A stretch of DNA of 64,000 nucleotides from Halobaculum saliterrae (GTDB taxonomy: Archaea > Halobacteriota > Halobacteria > Halobacteriales > Haloferacaceae), in the NCBI RefSeq assembly GCF_009831625.1, contig NZ_WUUS01000006.1, positions 1-64,000 on the forward strand, in the 5' to 3' direction. Below, in pieces: positions 1 through 8,238 of the stretch; the first letter of the stretch is position 1, and the number at the start of each line of letters is the position of its first letter. The notes beneath the pieces were generated by a model. It saw only the letters and a program-made list of their open reading frames with translations, did not search any database and was not told the DNA's origin. Position numbers and translations under genes: made by a program.

Positions 1-162
1 GACGCCGGAGACGACGCGCTCGCCGCCGCCGGCGACGCGCTGGCGACGACGCTCCGGCGCCACGCCGAGGCCGCTCGCGAGGCGACCGATCCCCGGACGG
101 CGACCGCGCACCTCGAGGCCGCCCGAGAGGCGGCCGAGGCGCTGGCGGCGCTGCGTCGCTGA
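1..162 (+). CDS. C-terminal tail of an unknown protein (5' truncated)
   Basis: An open frame runs from the first base to a TGA at 160-162 and encodes 53 residues rich in Ala, Arg and Glu, predicted to be helical. The codon pattern (G/C third positions) is that of a real haloarchaeal gene and nothing on the other strand competes. It converges on hef, with 28 bases between the two stop codons. The part that would identify the family lies outside the window, so no function is assigned. Confidence 0.6.
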   Translation, partial: DAGDDALAAAGDALATTLRRHAEAAREATDPRTATAHLEAAREAAEALAALRR

Positions 163-190
163 CGACGATCGAACTCGGGGATCGTTCAGT

Positions 191-2749
191 TCACTCGGGG
201 TAGTCGCTCCCGACGACCTCGCGGATCCGTTCGGCGGTCACCTGCCCGACTCCGGACACCTCCAGCAGGTCCTCCTCGCGGGCGCACATCACGGCCTCGA
301 CGGTGTCGAAGTGCTCCAGCAGCGCCCGCGAGGTGACGGGGCCGATGTCGGCGATCGACGAGACGACGTACTCCTGTTGTTCGGCGAGCGTCTTCGCGCC
401 CTTCTCGCCGTGTGCGGACACCTCGCGGTCGTTCTCCTCCTGCTCGCGCCGGGCGATCACCTCCAGCAGGTCCGCGGTGTCGGCCTCGTCCTCGGTCCGG
501 AGGACGCTCGCGTCGAAGTCGATCGCCAGCGACGACAGGGCGCCGCGGACCGCGTTCGGGTGGACGTTGCGCTCGCCGTAGAGGTCCTCGCCCTCGATGA
601 TCACGACGGGTCGGGCGTACGCGCGGGCGGTGTCTCTCACCTGCTCGAACATCGAACGGTCGCCGCCGACGAGCGTGTCGAGGAAGTCCGCGACAGACTT
701 GCGCTCGACGGCGACGCGGTCGGAGAGCACGTAGTCGCCGACAGCCAGCGTCTCCAGTCGGGTGGTGATCCCCTCGCGGGTGGAGAGGTCGCGCGCGATG
801 GTCGACTCGAGCTCGCGCTGGTCGACGACGATCTCGGTGCCGTCGGCGTCGGTGCCGGCGGTGGCGACGACGCCGTCGTCCGCTTCGGCGTCGTCGTCGT
901 CCTCGCCGGCGTCGTCCGCCGTCGCCTCGTCGTCGCGCTCGGTCGTGTCGCCGCCGGCGTCGGTGCCGTCGGCGGCGTCCGTCTCCGCCTCGGCGTCGTC
1001 GTCGTCCTCGGGCGGCTGGAAGTCCGTCAACCCGGGCTGGCCGTTCGCGGCCGCCGCCGCGGACGTCGAGGCGGTCGCGGAGTCGGGATCGCCGTCTCCG
1101 TCCCCGCCGGCGCCGTCGTCGCCGCTTCCGTCCTCGGCGCTTCCCTCGGCCCCGCCCTCGAACTCCTCCAACCCGGACTGGCCGTCGTCGAGTTCGTCCG
1201 TCAACTCGTCGGCGACGCCCTTCAGCTTCCGAAGCTCGTCCTCCATCTCCTGCTCGCGTCGCCGCGAGATCCAGAAGAACGCCTCGTCGCGCGTGTCGTT
1301 GGCGAGGAGGACGACCACCTCGCCCTCCGCCTGCCGGCCGGTCCGGCCCTTCCGCTGGATGGAGCGGATCGCGGTCGGGACCGGCTCGAAGAAGAGGACC
1401 AGATCGACCTCCGGCACGTCCAGCCCCTCCTCGGCGACGCTGGTGGAGACGAGCACCTCGAACTCGCCGGCGCGGAAGTCGTCGAGCGTCTCCTGCTGTT
1501 GCTTCTGGGTCATGCCGTCGGAGCCCTCCTTGTCGCCCTGCCCGACGAACCGCCGGGTGTCGAAGGAGGCCGAGAGGAACTCCGTCAGCGCCTCGGCGGT
1601 GTCCCTGGACTCGGTGAACACGATGACGCGCTCGCCGCCGCCGATGCCGAGCGTCTGCGCGAGCAGGACCCGCGTGCGCCGGAACTTCGGGTGGAGGTCG
1701 TCGAACGACTCGGCCTTGCGCATCGCCTCTCTCACCTTGGGCTCGGAGACGAGCCGCTGGCTCGCCTTCGAGGCGCCCGACGAGCGCGCGGCGTTGCGCT
1801 GGCGCTCGAAGTAGCGGCGCAGCGCCTCGACGCTCTGCGTCTCGACGAGTTCGACGGCGCGGCGGAGCTTCATCACCTCCGCGTGGACGGACATCCCGGT
1901 GTAGGCGTCGGAGTCGCCGCCGTCCATCATGCGCTGGAGCTCCCCGCGCATCCTGTTGAGGTCCTTCTGGGAGACGTCCGGCTGGGTGGTGTTCGTGACG
2001 CCCAACTCCTTCAGACTCTCCAGCCTGTCCGTGATCACCTCGTTGAGCGCGTCACGGATCTCGACGATCGGATCCGGGAGGTCGATCCGTTCCCACTGCA
2101 CGTCGGTGTCGTGGGTGTACTCGCCCACGTCGGCGTCGTCCTCGGTCATCACCTCCACCTGGTCGATGCCGAGGTTCTCACAGACGGCCGCGATCTCCTC
2201 GCGGTCGCCGCCGGGCGAGGCGGACATCCCGGTGACGAGCGGCCGCTCGGCGTCGGCGTGGTAGCGCTCGGCGATGTAGACGTACGCGTAGTCGCCGCTC
2301 GCGCGGTGACACTCGTCGAACGTCAGGTGTGTCACGTCCGAAAGCGAGATGCGGTTGCCGACGAGGTCGTTCTCGACGACCTGCGGCGTGGCGATGACGA
2401 CGCTCGCGTCCTCCCACAGCTCGGCGCGGTCGTCCGGGCGTACCTCCCCGGTGAACACGACGATCTCCTCGTCGGCGATGTCCAGCGCCTCGCGGTAGAA
2501 GTCGGCGTGCTGCTGCACCAGCGGTTTCGTCGGCGCGAGGAACAGCGCCTTCCCCCCGGTCTCGTACAGCCGGTGGGCGGTGACGAGCAGCGAGACGGTC
2601 GTCTTCCCGAGGCCGGTCGGGAGGCACACGAGCGTGTGGCCCTCGCGGGCGGTCGCCGCCAGCTCCGTCTGGTAGCGGCGGTCCTCGATGAACCCCTCGA
2701 CGAGCAGGGGATGATCGACGTACTCGGTCTCCGCGGCGGCCTCGGCCAT
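191..2749 (-). CDS. hef: Hef-type ATP-dependent helicase/nuclease (FANCM/XPF family)
   Basis: 852 residues. The N-terminal SF2 helicase has Walker A PTGLGKTT (44-51), DECH (145-148) and motif VI QRKGRTGR (465-472), with an inserted helical domain at about 230-350. An acidic, low-complexity linker (about 515-635) leads to an XPF/ERCC4 nuclease domain with GDYVLSD and the catalytic ERK triad (682-684), then a helix-hairpin-helix pair (about 795-850). The family processes stalled forks and branched DNA. Both enzyme halves look intact. The linker holds two QxxLxxF motifs (524-530 and 571-577) that resemble PCNA-binding boxes. It is transcribed alone, convergent with the gene to its left. The ATG at 2749 gives a full-length N terminus. 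Confidence 0.95.
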   Translation of the reverse strand: MAEAAAETEYVDHPLLVEGFIEDRRYQTELAATAREGHTLVCLPTGLGKTTVSLLVTAHRLYETGGKALFLAPTKPLVQQHADFYREALDIADEEIVVFTGEVRPDDRAELWEDASVVIATPQVVENDLVGNRISLSDVTHLTFDECHRASGDYAYVYIAERYHADAERPLVTGMSASPGGDREEIAAVCENLGIDQVEVMTEDDADVGEYTHDTDVQWERIDLPDPIVEIRDALNEVITDRLESLKELGVTNTTQPDVSQKDLNRMRGELQRMMDGGDSDAYTGMSVHAEVMKLRRAVELVETQSVEALRRYFERQRNAARSSGASKASQRLVSEPKVREAMRKAESFDDLHPKFRRTRVLLAQTLGIGGGERVIVFTESRDTAEALTEFLSASFDTRRFVGQGDKEGSDGMTQKQQQETLDDFRAGEFEVLVSTSVAEEGLDVPEVDLVLFFEPVPTAIRSIQRKGRTGRQAEGEVVVLLANDTRDEAFFWISRRREQEMEDELRKLKGVADELTDELDDGQSGLEEFEGGAEGSAEDGSGDDGAGGDGDGDPDSATASTSAAAAANGQPGLTDFQPPEDDDDAEAETDAADGTDAGGDTTERDDEATADDAGEDDDDAEADDGVVATAGTDADGTEIVVDQRELESTIARDLSTREGITTRLETLAVGDYVLSDRVAVERKSVADFLDTLVGGDRSMFEQVRDTARAYARPVVIIEGEDLYGERNVHPNAVRGALSSLAIDFDASVLRTEDEADTADLLEVIARREQEENDREVSAHGEKGAKTLAEQQEYVVSSIADIGPVTSRALLEHFDTVEAVMCAREEDLLEVSGVGQVTAERIREVVGSDYPE

Positions 2750-2835
2750 CGCTCACACTTGCGCCTCACGGGGGGTAAACCTTCGCGAACCGCGGCGAAA
2801 GTGAAACCGAACGGCTCCCGACCCGAACGGGCGGT

Positions 2836-2952
2836 TCAGCGCTCCTCGCGCGGCCGAAACTCGAGGCGACGCTCGTCGCACGCCGTCTCGGGCACGGACT
2901 CCTCGAGGAGCGCGGCCCACTCCGTGATGTGACAGCGCTCGGATACTGGCAT
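2836..2952 (-). CDS. small 38-residue protein, unknown function
   Basis: A short frame starting MPVSERCHITEW, charged at the C terminus. It sits alone between blh and hef. Support comes from haloarchaeal codon use and from an AT-rich TATA-like element (2975-2989, read on the minus strand) centred about 30 bases before the ATG, which fits a leaderless transcript. It has two cysteines (positions 7 and 25) but no recognisable motif. It could be a chance frame; I rate it slightly better than even. Confidence 0.5.
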   Translation of the reverse strand: MPVSERCHITEWAALLEESVPETACDERRLEFRPREER

Positions 2953-2974
2953 CGATTGAGCGATCACGGGAGTC

Positions 2975-2989
2975 CTTGATAATTGTTTC
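2975..2989 (-). promoter_or_regulatory. TATA-like element before the 38-residue gene
   Basis: Read on the minus strand this is AAACAATTATCAAGG, the only AT-rich stretch in the blh-hef spacer, centred about 30 bases before the ATG at 2952, the spacing expected of an archaeal TATA box with a leaderless start. Confidence 0.45.
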
Positions 2990-3061
2990 TCGCGTTCTCA
3001 GTCGCTCGGGCGTGGAGGTGCGCTTCTTGTTGTGGGTTCCCGAAGCGCGCTCGTTCGACGC

Positions 3062-4105
3062 TCACCAGACGCCCTGCCGCGCGTCCATCCACGTGACGAC
3101 TGCAACGTGCGGCAGTGTCAACACCGCGATGGCGACGAGGTACACCGCGAGCAGGCCCTCCGGTCCGGCCGAGGGGCGCGGCGCGAGCGCCCACACGCCG
3201 GCGACGACGAGCAGGCCGCCGAGAGTCGCGGGCGTGGCGTCCCGGGCGAACCGCCGGAGCGTCCCGGTCAGATCGCCCTCGGAGAGCGCCGTGCGCGCGT
3301 CCGGGTCGAGCAGCTCCAGTCGGGCGACGTGGCGGACCGCGTGCCAGAGACAGAAGTACAGCCCGATGGCGAGGATCGGCGGCACGAGCAGGAAGTACGC
3401 CCACAGACCCACGGTCTCGCCGGCGTCGACGAGCCACGGCCGCCGGGCGGCGTCGCCGCGGCGGACCCGGTACGCGCCCGCCGCGAGCGCGAGCAGGGTG
3501 ACGGCGCCGAACCCGACTGCGACCCCGGCGCGAACGGCGGGGCTGAACGCCGCGTCGAGGGCGGCCGCGTCGCCGGCGAACAGCCCGACGAGCGCGCCCG
3601 CGACCCGACGGTACGCCTCCGGGTGGCCGACCAGCGGAACGAGCATCGGGAGGCCGCCGCGGACGACGAGCGACAGCGCGCGTTCGGCCCGGGTGGGAAG
3701 GTGCTCGGCCGCCGCGAGCACGAGGAGCGCGTACACGTCGCCCTGCCCCCAGTGAACCCACGTGATCACGATGAACGCGACGAACGCGGAGGTCGGGGCG
3801 AGCAGCCACCAGAGGCCGTAGCCGACGCCCAGGAGCGCGTAGACCGCGACGACGGCTCCCACGGACCGCCCCAGGCCGATCCCCGTGAGGCGCGCCGGAA
3901 CGAGGTGGTCGACGGCGCCGTGCGGAAACCCGAACAGCAGCACGGACGCGAGAAACGGCGCGTACCGGACCGCGGGCGGGAGCGACGACGCGAGCAGCCC
4001 GAACGGGACCGCGAGCGCCAACCCGACCCACGGCGCGTGGACGCCCCAGCGGCGCAGGGCGGCGGCGAGCGCTGTTCCGGACCGGGAGCGATCCGACACC
4101 GACAT
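3062..4105 (-). CDS. blh: Brp/Blh-family beta-carotene 15,15'-dioxygenase
   Basis: 347 residues, strongly hydrophobic, with many predicted membrane helices. The GFPHGAVDHL motif near residue 60 and other spaced histidines are typical of Brp/Blh proteins, membrane iron enzymes that split beta-carotene into two retinals. The ATG overlaps the TGA of the upstream lycopene cyclase (4105-4107), so the two are probably translationally coupled and supply retinal to rhodopsins. No opsin gene is in the window. Family assignment is firm; substrate is inferred from family and neighbour. Confidence 0.92.
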   Translation of the reverse strand: MSVSDRSRSGTALAAALRRWGVHAPWVGLALAVPFGLLASSLPPAVRYAPFLASVLLFGFPHGAVDHLVPARLTGIGLGRSVGAVVAVYALLGVGYGLWWLLAPTSAFVAFIVITWVHWGQGDVYALLVLAAAEHLPTRAERALSLVVRGGLPMLVPLVGHPEAYRRVAGALVGLFAGDAAALDAAFSPAVRAGVAVGFGAVTLLALAAGAYRVRRGDAARRPWLVDAGETVGLWAYFLLVPPILAIGLYFCLWHAVRHVARLELLDPDARTALSEGDLTGTLRRFARDATPATLGGLLVVAGVWALAPRPSAGPEGLLAVYLVAIAVLTLPHVAVVTWMDARQGVW

Positions 4106-4971
4106 CAGTCGGCGATGGGGGTCGGATCGTCGTCAGTCGCGACGGCGTCGGCGCCGTCGTCGGTACCGAGGGCGGTTCCGGGTGTGGAGCCGGTACCGTC
4201 GTCGAGGGTCCGTGGGCGATCGCTCTCCGTGTCTCCCGCGGACTCCGAGCGGAAGCGCAACAGGGCCCACTCGAACAGCACGAGCCCGTTGACGACGAGG
4301 GCGCTGGCGACGAGGAAGAACACGGCCTCCTCGACCGGGAGCCCGAGGAGGTGGACGCCCGTCGAGGTCTCGGCGGCGACGGCCCACACGCCGTCGGCGA
4401 TCGCGACGCGGTCGACGACCCACAGGTACAGCGTCGGGACGCCGACGGCGACGGCGACCGGGCGGAGACGGCGAAGGAGGAACGCGCCGCCGACGCCCCA
4501 CTGGAGCGCCAGCACCGGACACGCCCACGCGAGGATCGCCCCGAGATAGAGGAACCGCGTCGGCCCCGCGAGCACGAGCCAGCCGCCGACGGCGGCGAGG
4601 CTCAGCCACGCGAGCGCGCCGAGCGCTCGTGGTGCGCGGGCCATGTCGCCCTCGACGGGCGTCGGGTCGAAGTCGACGCGGTAGAGCCACAAGCCGACCA
4701 GCGCGGTCTGCAGCGCGAAGAAGAGGTACTCGCCGACCGGTGCCGCCCAGACGTGTGCGAGGGTTCGGCCCTCGCCGTACGTCCACGCCCCGCGCTCGAT
4801 GAGGAGGTTGTCCCACGGCGTCGTGTACGCGAACGCCACGGTCCCCATGAGCAGCAGGCCGGCGCGCGCGGTCCGACGGCGTTCGGCCGGCAGCGCCGGC
4901 CGTCGCCACAGCAACAGCGCCAGTACCGGAAGCACGAACACCGCGTGCACGCCCAGGTACGTAAGCGTCAT
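4105..4971 (-). CDS. crtY: lycopene beta-cyclase (membrane CrtYc/CrtYd-type)
   Basis: 288 residues and about seven membrane helices, arranged as two similar halves. Each half has the cyclase-domain signature: PWDNLLIERGAW in the first and the related WVVDRVAIADGVW in the second, with conserved acidic PVGEYLFF and PVEEAVFF segments. It closes the rings of lycopene to give beta-carotene, the substrate of the overlapping blh gene. An ATG at 4971 begins MTLTYLGVH and puts the first membrane helix at the N terminus; the reading frame stays open upstream, but that part is Arg-rich and out of character. The last 40 residues are a hydrophilic Asp/Thr tail. Confidence 0.92.
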   Translation of the reverse strand: MTLTYLGVHAVFVLPVLALLLWRRPALPAERRRTARAGLLLMGTVAFAYTTPWDNLLIERGAWTYGEGRTLAHVWAAPVGEYLFFALQTALVGLWLYRVDFDPTPVEGDMARAPRALGALAWLSLAAVGGWLVLAGPTRFLYLGAILAWACPVLALQWGVGGAFLLRRLRPVAVAVGVPTLYLWVVDRVAIADGVWAVAAETSTGVHLLGLPVEEAVFFLVASALVVNGLVLFEWALLRFRSESAGDTESDRPRTLDDGTGSTPGTALGTDDGADAVATDDDPTPIAD

Positions 4972-5147
4972 CGGCGTCCACCCGCGTTGCCGCGTTCCGG
5001 ACGCTCCCGAGTCATACCCGAGCGACGGATCGGAGCGTGATAAGGCCGCGGCCGCGCGAATCACTCGTGAGAGCGCACACTCGGAGGAGCGCACCGGACG
5101 CCCCTCGTGTGTCGCCACGGGACCGAGGGGTCGCGGCCGCGATCCAG

Positions 5148-5390
5148 TCAGATCAGCTGCTCGCCGTCGTCGTCGTACAGCCGGATCGCGTCGACCGGGC
5201 AGGTGCGCGCGGCGAACTTCGCGTCCAGTTCCTCGCCGTCGGGAACCTCCAGCGAGAACACGTCCTCGTCGGTCTTCTCGGCGTCGACGAGCGTCGCCTT
5301 CCCGGCGTCCATGTCCTTCTCGAAGGCGTCCCACTCGGCCACGCACTGGAACATTCCGACGCAGGTGTCGCGGTCGTACTCGATTCGCAT
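5148..5390 (-). CDS. single-cluster ferredoxin with three cysteines
   Basis: 80 acidic residues. Cluster ligands are C10 and C16 (C-x5-C, with Met at the place of the usual middle cysteine) and C64 in TCPVDAI. This is the pattern of [3Fe-4S]-type or alternatively ligated ferredoxins in the Fer4_13 group, small soluble electron carriers. It stands alone between crtY and the divergent rpiA. Its redox partner cannot be read from the neighbourhood. Confidence 0.85.
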   Translation of the reverse strand: MRIEYDRDTCVGMFQCVAEWDAFEKDMDAGKATLVDAEKTDEDVFSLEVPDGEELDAKFAARTCPVDAIRLYDDDGEQLI

Positions 5391-5531
5391 ACCCTGTCCT
5401 CGTCGCCGGCGCTCCTAACGTCTTCGTCCTCACCCGTCCGTCACGGCCGTGCGTTCGCGGCATGCCGGGCCGGACACCCCGGCTCGGTCCGACGGGCAAG
5501 CGTTTTGCGCCCGCCCGCGGAGCACTCGACC

Positions 5532-6227
5532 ATGAAGAACACCGCGGGGACGGAGGCAGCGAAGCGGGCGGCCGGCGAGGCGGCCGCCGCCGAGGTGCGC
5601 GACGGCGACGTGGTCGGCCTCGGCACCGGCTCGACGGCGGCACACGCGATCCGAGACCTCGGGGATCGGGTCGACGACGGGCTCGACGTCGAGGGCGTCG
5701 CCACCTCCTATCAGTCGCGTGCGCTCGCCAAGGAAGTCGGGATCCCGTTGCTGTCGCTGTCGGACGTCGCCCGCGTCGACCTCGCGATCGACGGCGCCGA
5801 TCAGGTTGCCCTCGGAGCGAACGCCCTCGTGAAGGGCGGGGGTGCCGCCCACGCCCGCGAGAAGGTGGTCGCGTCCGCCGCCGACCGTTTCCTCGTCGTC
5901 GCCGACGGCTCGAAGCTCGCCGAGCCGCTCGACTATCCGGTCCCCGTCGAGGTCCTGCCGGACGCGCTCGCCCGCGTCGAGCGGGCGGTCCGCGACGCCG
6001 GCGGCGACCCGGAACTGCGGTCCGCAGAACGCAAGGACGGTCCCGTGGTCACAGACAACGGGAACCTCGTGCTCGACTGCGACTTCGGCGCCGTCGGTGA
6101 GGCCAGGTCGCTGGCGGGGACCCTGTCGGCGGCCCCGGGCGTCGTCGAACACGGCCTGTTCGTCGGAATGGCCGACGCGGTGTTCGTTGGCGACGACGAC
6201 GGCGACGCGACTCGGCGGTCGCCGTAA
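5532..6227 (+). CDS. rpiA: ribose-5-phosphate isomerase A
   Basis: 231 residues. The VGLGTGSTA loop near residue 28, DGADQV near 85 and KGGGAAHAREK near 100 are the phosphate-binding and catalytic segments of RpiA, which interconverts ribulose 5-phosphate and ribose 5-phosphate for nucleotide synthesis. Length matches the family. The ATG at 5532 directly precedes the conserved N-terminal helix. The last 12 or so residues are a short poorly conserved tail. It is monocistronic and convergent with the histone-fold gene. Confidence 0.95.
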   Translation: MKNTAGTEAAKRAAGEAAAAEVRDGDVVGLGTGSTAAHAIRDLGDRVDDGLDVEGVATSYQSRALAKEVGIPLLSLSDVARVDLAIDGADQVALGANALVKGGGAAHAREKVVASAADRFLVVADGSKLAEPLDYPVPVEVLPDALARVERAVRDAGGDPELRSAERKDGPVVTDNGNLVLDCDFGAVGEARSLAGTLSAAPGVVEHGLFVGMADAVFVGDDDGDATRRSP

Positions 6228-6355
6228 CGATGTGACTCGGCGGTCGCCGTGAACCCCCTCGCAGGTGACCGTCGATTCGGTGCCGTGGGACCGCCGAGCG
6301 CGACGGCGCCGCGGCTACGCGGTCGCTGAAAGAAGTGGAGGAAGGGTGGCCGAGT

Positions 6356-6523
6356 TTACAGGTCGCGCGGCTGGACCGTCTTCCGGTCGTTCTCCTCGGC
6401 GCGGCGGGCGGCGTCCTCGAGCAGCTCCTCGACTTCGCCGTCGAGCGCGTCGTAGAAATCGGACGCGACGTTCTTCTCCTCGAGGTACTCCTTGACGGCT
6501 GCCTTGACGATGAGGTCTGCCAT
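6356..6523 (-). CDS. DUF1931-type single histone-fold protein
   Basis: 55 residues starting MADLIVKAAVKEYL and ending KTVQPRDL. The long central helix, the flanking short helices and the R/K-T-V-x-P-x-D-L ending are the hallmarks of a histone fold, where such an ending pairs loops between subunits. The haloarchaeal DUF1931 family has this size. A perfect TATA palindrome lies 28 bases before the ATG, so the message is probably leaderless and strongly expressed. Whether it binds DNA as a dimer or has another role is not visible. Confidence 0.85.
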   Translation of the reverse strand: MADLIVKAAVKEYLEEKNVASDFYDALDGEVEELLEDAARRAEENDRKTVQPRDL

Positions 6524-6546
6524 GCAACCGGCCTTTCCCGACGCCT

Positions 6547-6556
6547 CCTTATAAGG
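6547..6556 (-). promoter_or_regulatory. TATA box of the histone-fold gene
   Basis: The palindrome CCTTATAAGG is centred 28 bases before the ATG at 6523, exactly the position expected for a leaderless transcript. Confidence 0.75.
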
Positions 6557-6620
6557 TTTCCCAAGTTAACCCGCGAGGCGGGGCCCCTCGCGGCCGTTCA
6601 CGGGGGTTTCCGACTCCGAG

Positions 6621-6628
6621 TTTATATA
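6621..6628 (+). promoter_or_regulatory. TATA box of larB
   Basis: TTTATATA, about 52 bases before the larB ATG at 6677, which predicts a transcript start near 6650 and a leader of roughly 25 bases, unlike the leaderless genes around it. Confidence 0.6.
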
Positions 6629-6676
6629 CTGTCCCCGGTCGGAGGGTTCGAGTCGCTCCGCCGCCCAGTATCGGGC

Positions 6677-7453
6677 ATGCGCGAAACGCTGGAGGCGGTC
6701 GCCGCCGGCGACCTCACACCCGCACAGGCGGAGGCGGAGCTGCGCGGCTACGCGACCACGGAGGCCGGGCGCTTCGACGCCGCCCGCGAGCACCGTCGCG
6801 GGATCCCCGAGGGGATACTCGCGGAGGGGAAGACCCCCGCGGAGGTGGCGGCGATGGCCGACGCGGCCGTCGACTCGACGGGGCGGGCACTCGTCACGCG
6901 GGCGGACGACGACACCGCCGAGCAGGTGCGGACCTACATGGAGCGGGAGCACCCCGACGCGACGGTCGAACGGGACGCCCGCGCACGCACCGTCGTCGTC
7001 CACGCCGCCGACTACGACCCGCCCGCGGTCGACGCCGACGTGGTCGTCGTCTCCGGGGGCACCGCCGACGCGCCCGCCGCCCGGGAGGCCGCCGTCGTCG
7101 CCGGCGAGGCCGGGACCCGCGTCGAGACGGTCGAGGACGTGGGCGTCGCGAACCTCACGCGCGTCCTCGACGAGATCGAGACGCTCCGGTCGGCCGACGT
7201 GCTCGTCGTCGCCGCCGGGCGGGAGGCGACGCTCCCGACGCTCGTCGCGGGACTGGTCGGCGCGCCCGTGATCGGCCTGCCCACCTCGACGGGGTACGGC
7301 GTCGGCGGCGACGGCGTCGCCGCGCTGCTCGGCCTGCTCCAGTCGTGTACCGTGCTGTCGGTGGTGAACGTCGACGCCGGCTTCGTCGCGGGAACGCAGG
7401 CCGGACTGATCGCGCTCGGCGTCGACGGTCGCCCCGACGAGCCGGATCGCTGA
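6677..7453 (+). CDS. larB: LarB-family (AIR-carboxylase-like) protein
   Basis: 258 residues. The N-terminal helical part leads to a PurE-like domain with VVVVSGGTADAP (near 120), the central VEDVGVANLTR and the C-terminal GLPTSTGYGVGG. LarB carboxylates nicotinic acid adenine dinucleotide in the first step of the nickel-pincer cofactor of lactate racemase. The other cofactor genes (larC, larE) and larA are not in the window, so it is either used with distant genes or serves a related carboxylation. The ATG at 6677 gives the family N terminus. Confidence 0.9.
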   Translation: MRETLEAVAAGDLTPAQAEAELRGYATTEAGRFDAAREHRRGIPEGILAEGKTPAEVAAMADAAVDSTGRALVTRADDDTAEQVRTYMEREHPDATVERDARARTVVVHAADYDPPAVDADVVVVSGGTADAPAAREAAVVAGEAGTRVETVEDVGVANLTRVLDEIETLRSADVLVVAAGREATLPTLVAGLVGAPVIGLPTSTGYGVGGDGVAALLGLLQSCTVLSVVNVDAGFVAGTQAGLIALGVDGRPDEPDR

Positions 7454-7506
7454 CCGGTCGATTCGACGCCGTTACACGCCGCTACCCGCGGTGTGTGCCG
7501 TGAAAG

Positions 7507-7515
7507 GGTATATGT
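7507..7515 (+). promoter_or_regulatory. TATA box before the 50-residue zinc-finger gene
   Basis: GGTATATGT in a GC-rich spacer, predicting initiation about 15-30 bases before the candidate start codons at 7552 and 7567. Confidence 0.5.
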
Positions 7516-7566
7516 GTCTTGCAGCCCTATGCGTGTTACCGGCAGCGGTGGATGCCGGACGACCAC

Positions 7567-7719
7567 ATGCCACGCTGCGACCACTGCGGGTCGCACGTAT
7601 CCGACCGCTTCGCCCGCGTGTTCGGCGACGAACGCGGGAACCTGAACGCGTGCCCGTCCTGCTCCGCGAACGCGGGCATCGCCGAAGCGGCACGAGAGCG
7701 GACCCGCGCAGACGACTGA
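7567..7719 (+). CDS. small haloarchaeal zinc-finger protein
   Basis: 50 residues, MPRCDHCGSHVSDRF..., with CDHC near the N terminus and CPSC near residue 30, a four-cysteine zinc-binding arrangement common in short haloarchaeal proteins. The ATG at 7567 is chosen because conservation-like features begin there; an in-frame ATG at 7552 would add five residues. A TATA box (7507-7515) predicts a transcript start near 7537. Partner unknown. Confidence 0.75.
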   Translation: MPRCDHCGSHVSDRFARVFGDERGNLNACPSCSANAGIAEAARERTRADD

Positions 7720-7851
7720 ACCGCGCCGCGACCACCTCGCCGCGCCGCGACGGCCACCACCCATCCGTCTCCCGTTCCCCCGCGGGACCCGGGACAGACG
7801 GCCCCGTGCAGCATCGCGTCAGTTTTTCGCCCGCGTCCCGAACCCCGTCCC

Positions 7852-8217
7852 GTGAGCGATCGCGACCCGACTGTCGACGCCGGCGGCGATGACTCCGAAC
7901 GGGGGGACTCCGACCGCGTCGACGACTCCCAGCGTGGCGACGGCCCGGACCGTGTCGACGGCGTCGCCGTCCCGGCGGCCGACCACTACGTGTACGTCCT
8001 CGAGTGTGCAGACGGGTCGCTGTACACCGGCTACACGACCGACGTGGCTCGTCGCGTCGCCGAACACGACGCCGGCGACGGTGCGAAGTACACCCGCGGG
8101 CGAACGCCCGTCGAGTTGGTCCACGTCGAGGCGTTCGACTCGAAGTCGGGGGCGATGAGCCGGGAGTACGACATCAAACAGCGATCGCGCCGAGAGAAGG
8201 AGTCGCTGGTCGACTGA
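7852..8217 (+). CDS. GIY-YIG domain protein (UPF0213-like)
   Basis: 121 residues from a GTG start. A 40-residue acidic leader precedes the GIY-YIG fold: [23 protein letters not shown] (the GIY/YIG strands and catalytic Arg) and the downstream Glu/Lys helix. Stand-alone proteins of this size belong to the UPF0213 group; the fold is that of a nuclease but the cellular role of the group is poorly known. The GTG is the only start that keeps the whole acidic leader; internal starts are absent before the domain. Confidence 0.85.
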   Translation: MSDRDPTVDAGGDDSERGDSDRVDDSQRGDGPDRVDGVAVPAADHYVYVLECADGSLYTGYTTDVARRVAEHDAGDGAKYTRGRTPVELVHVEAFDSKSGAMSREYDIKQRSRREKESLVD

Positions 8218-8238
8218 CCGCGCTCGCGTCTGCCCCGG

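Noticed and set aside
311-2932. Very long open frame (873 codons) antisense to hef
   Set aside because: It is a frame created by GC-rich codon use of hef on the other strand; composition (Arg, Val, Leu, Gly, Asp bias) and no known domain mark it as a shadow.
4972-5643. N-terminal extension of crtY
   Set aside because: The extra sequence is Arg-rich and would overlap the ferredoxin and rpiA genes; the membrane part begins at the ATG at 4971.
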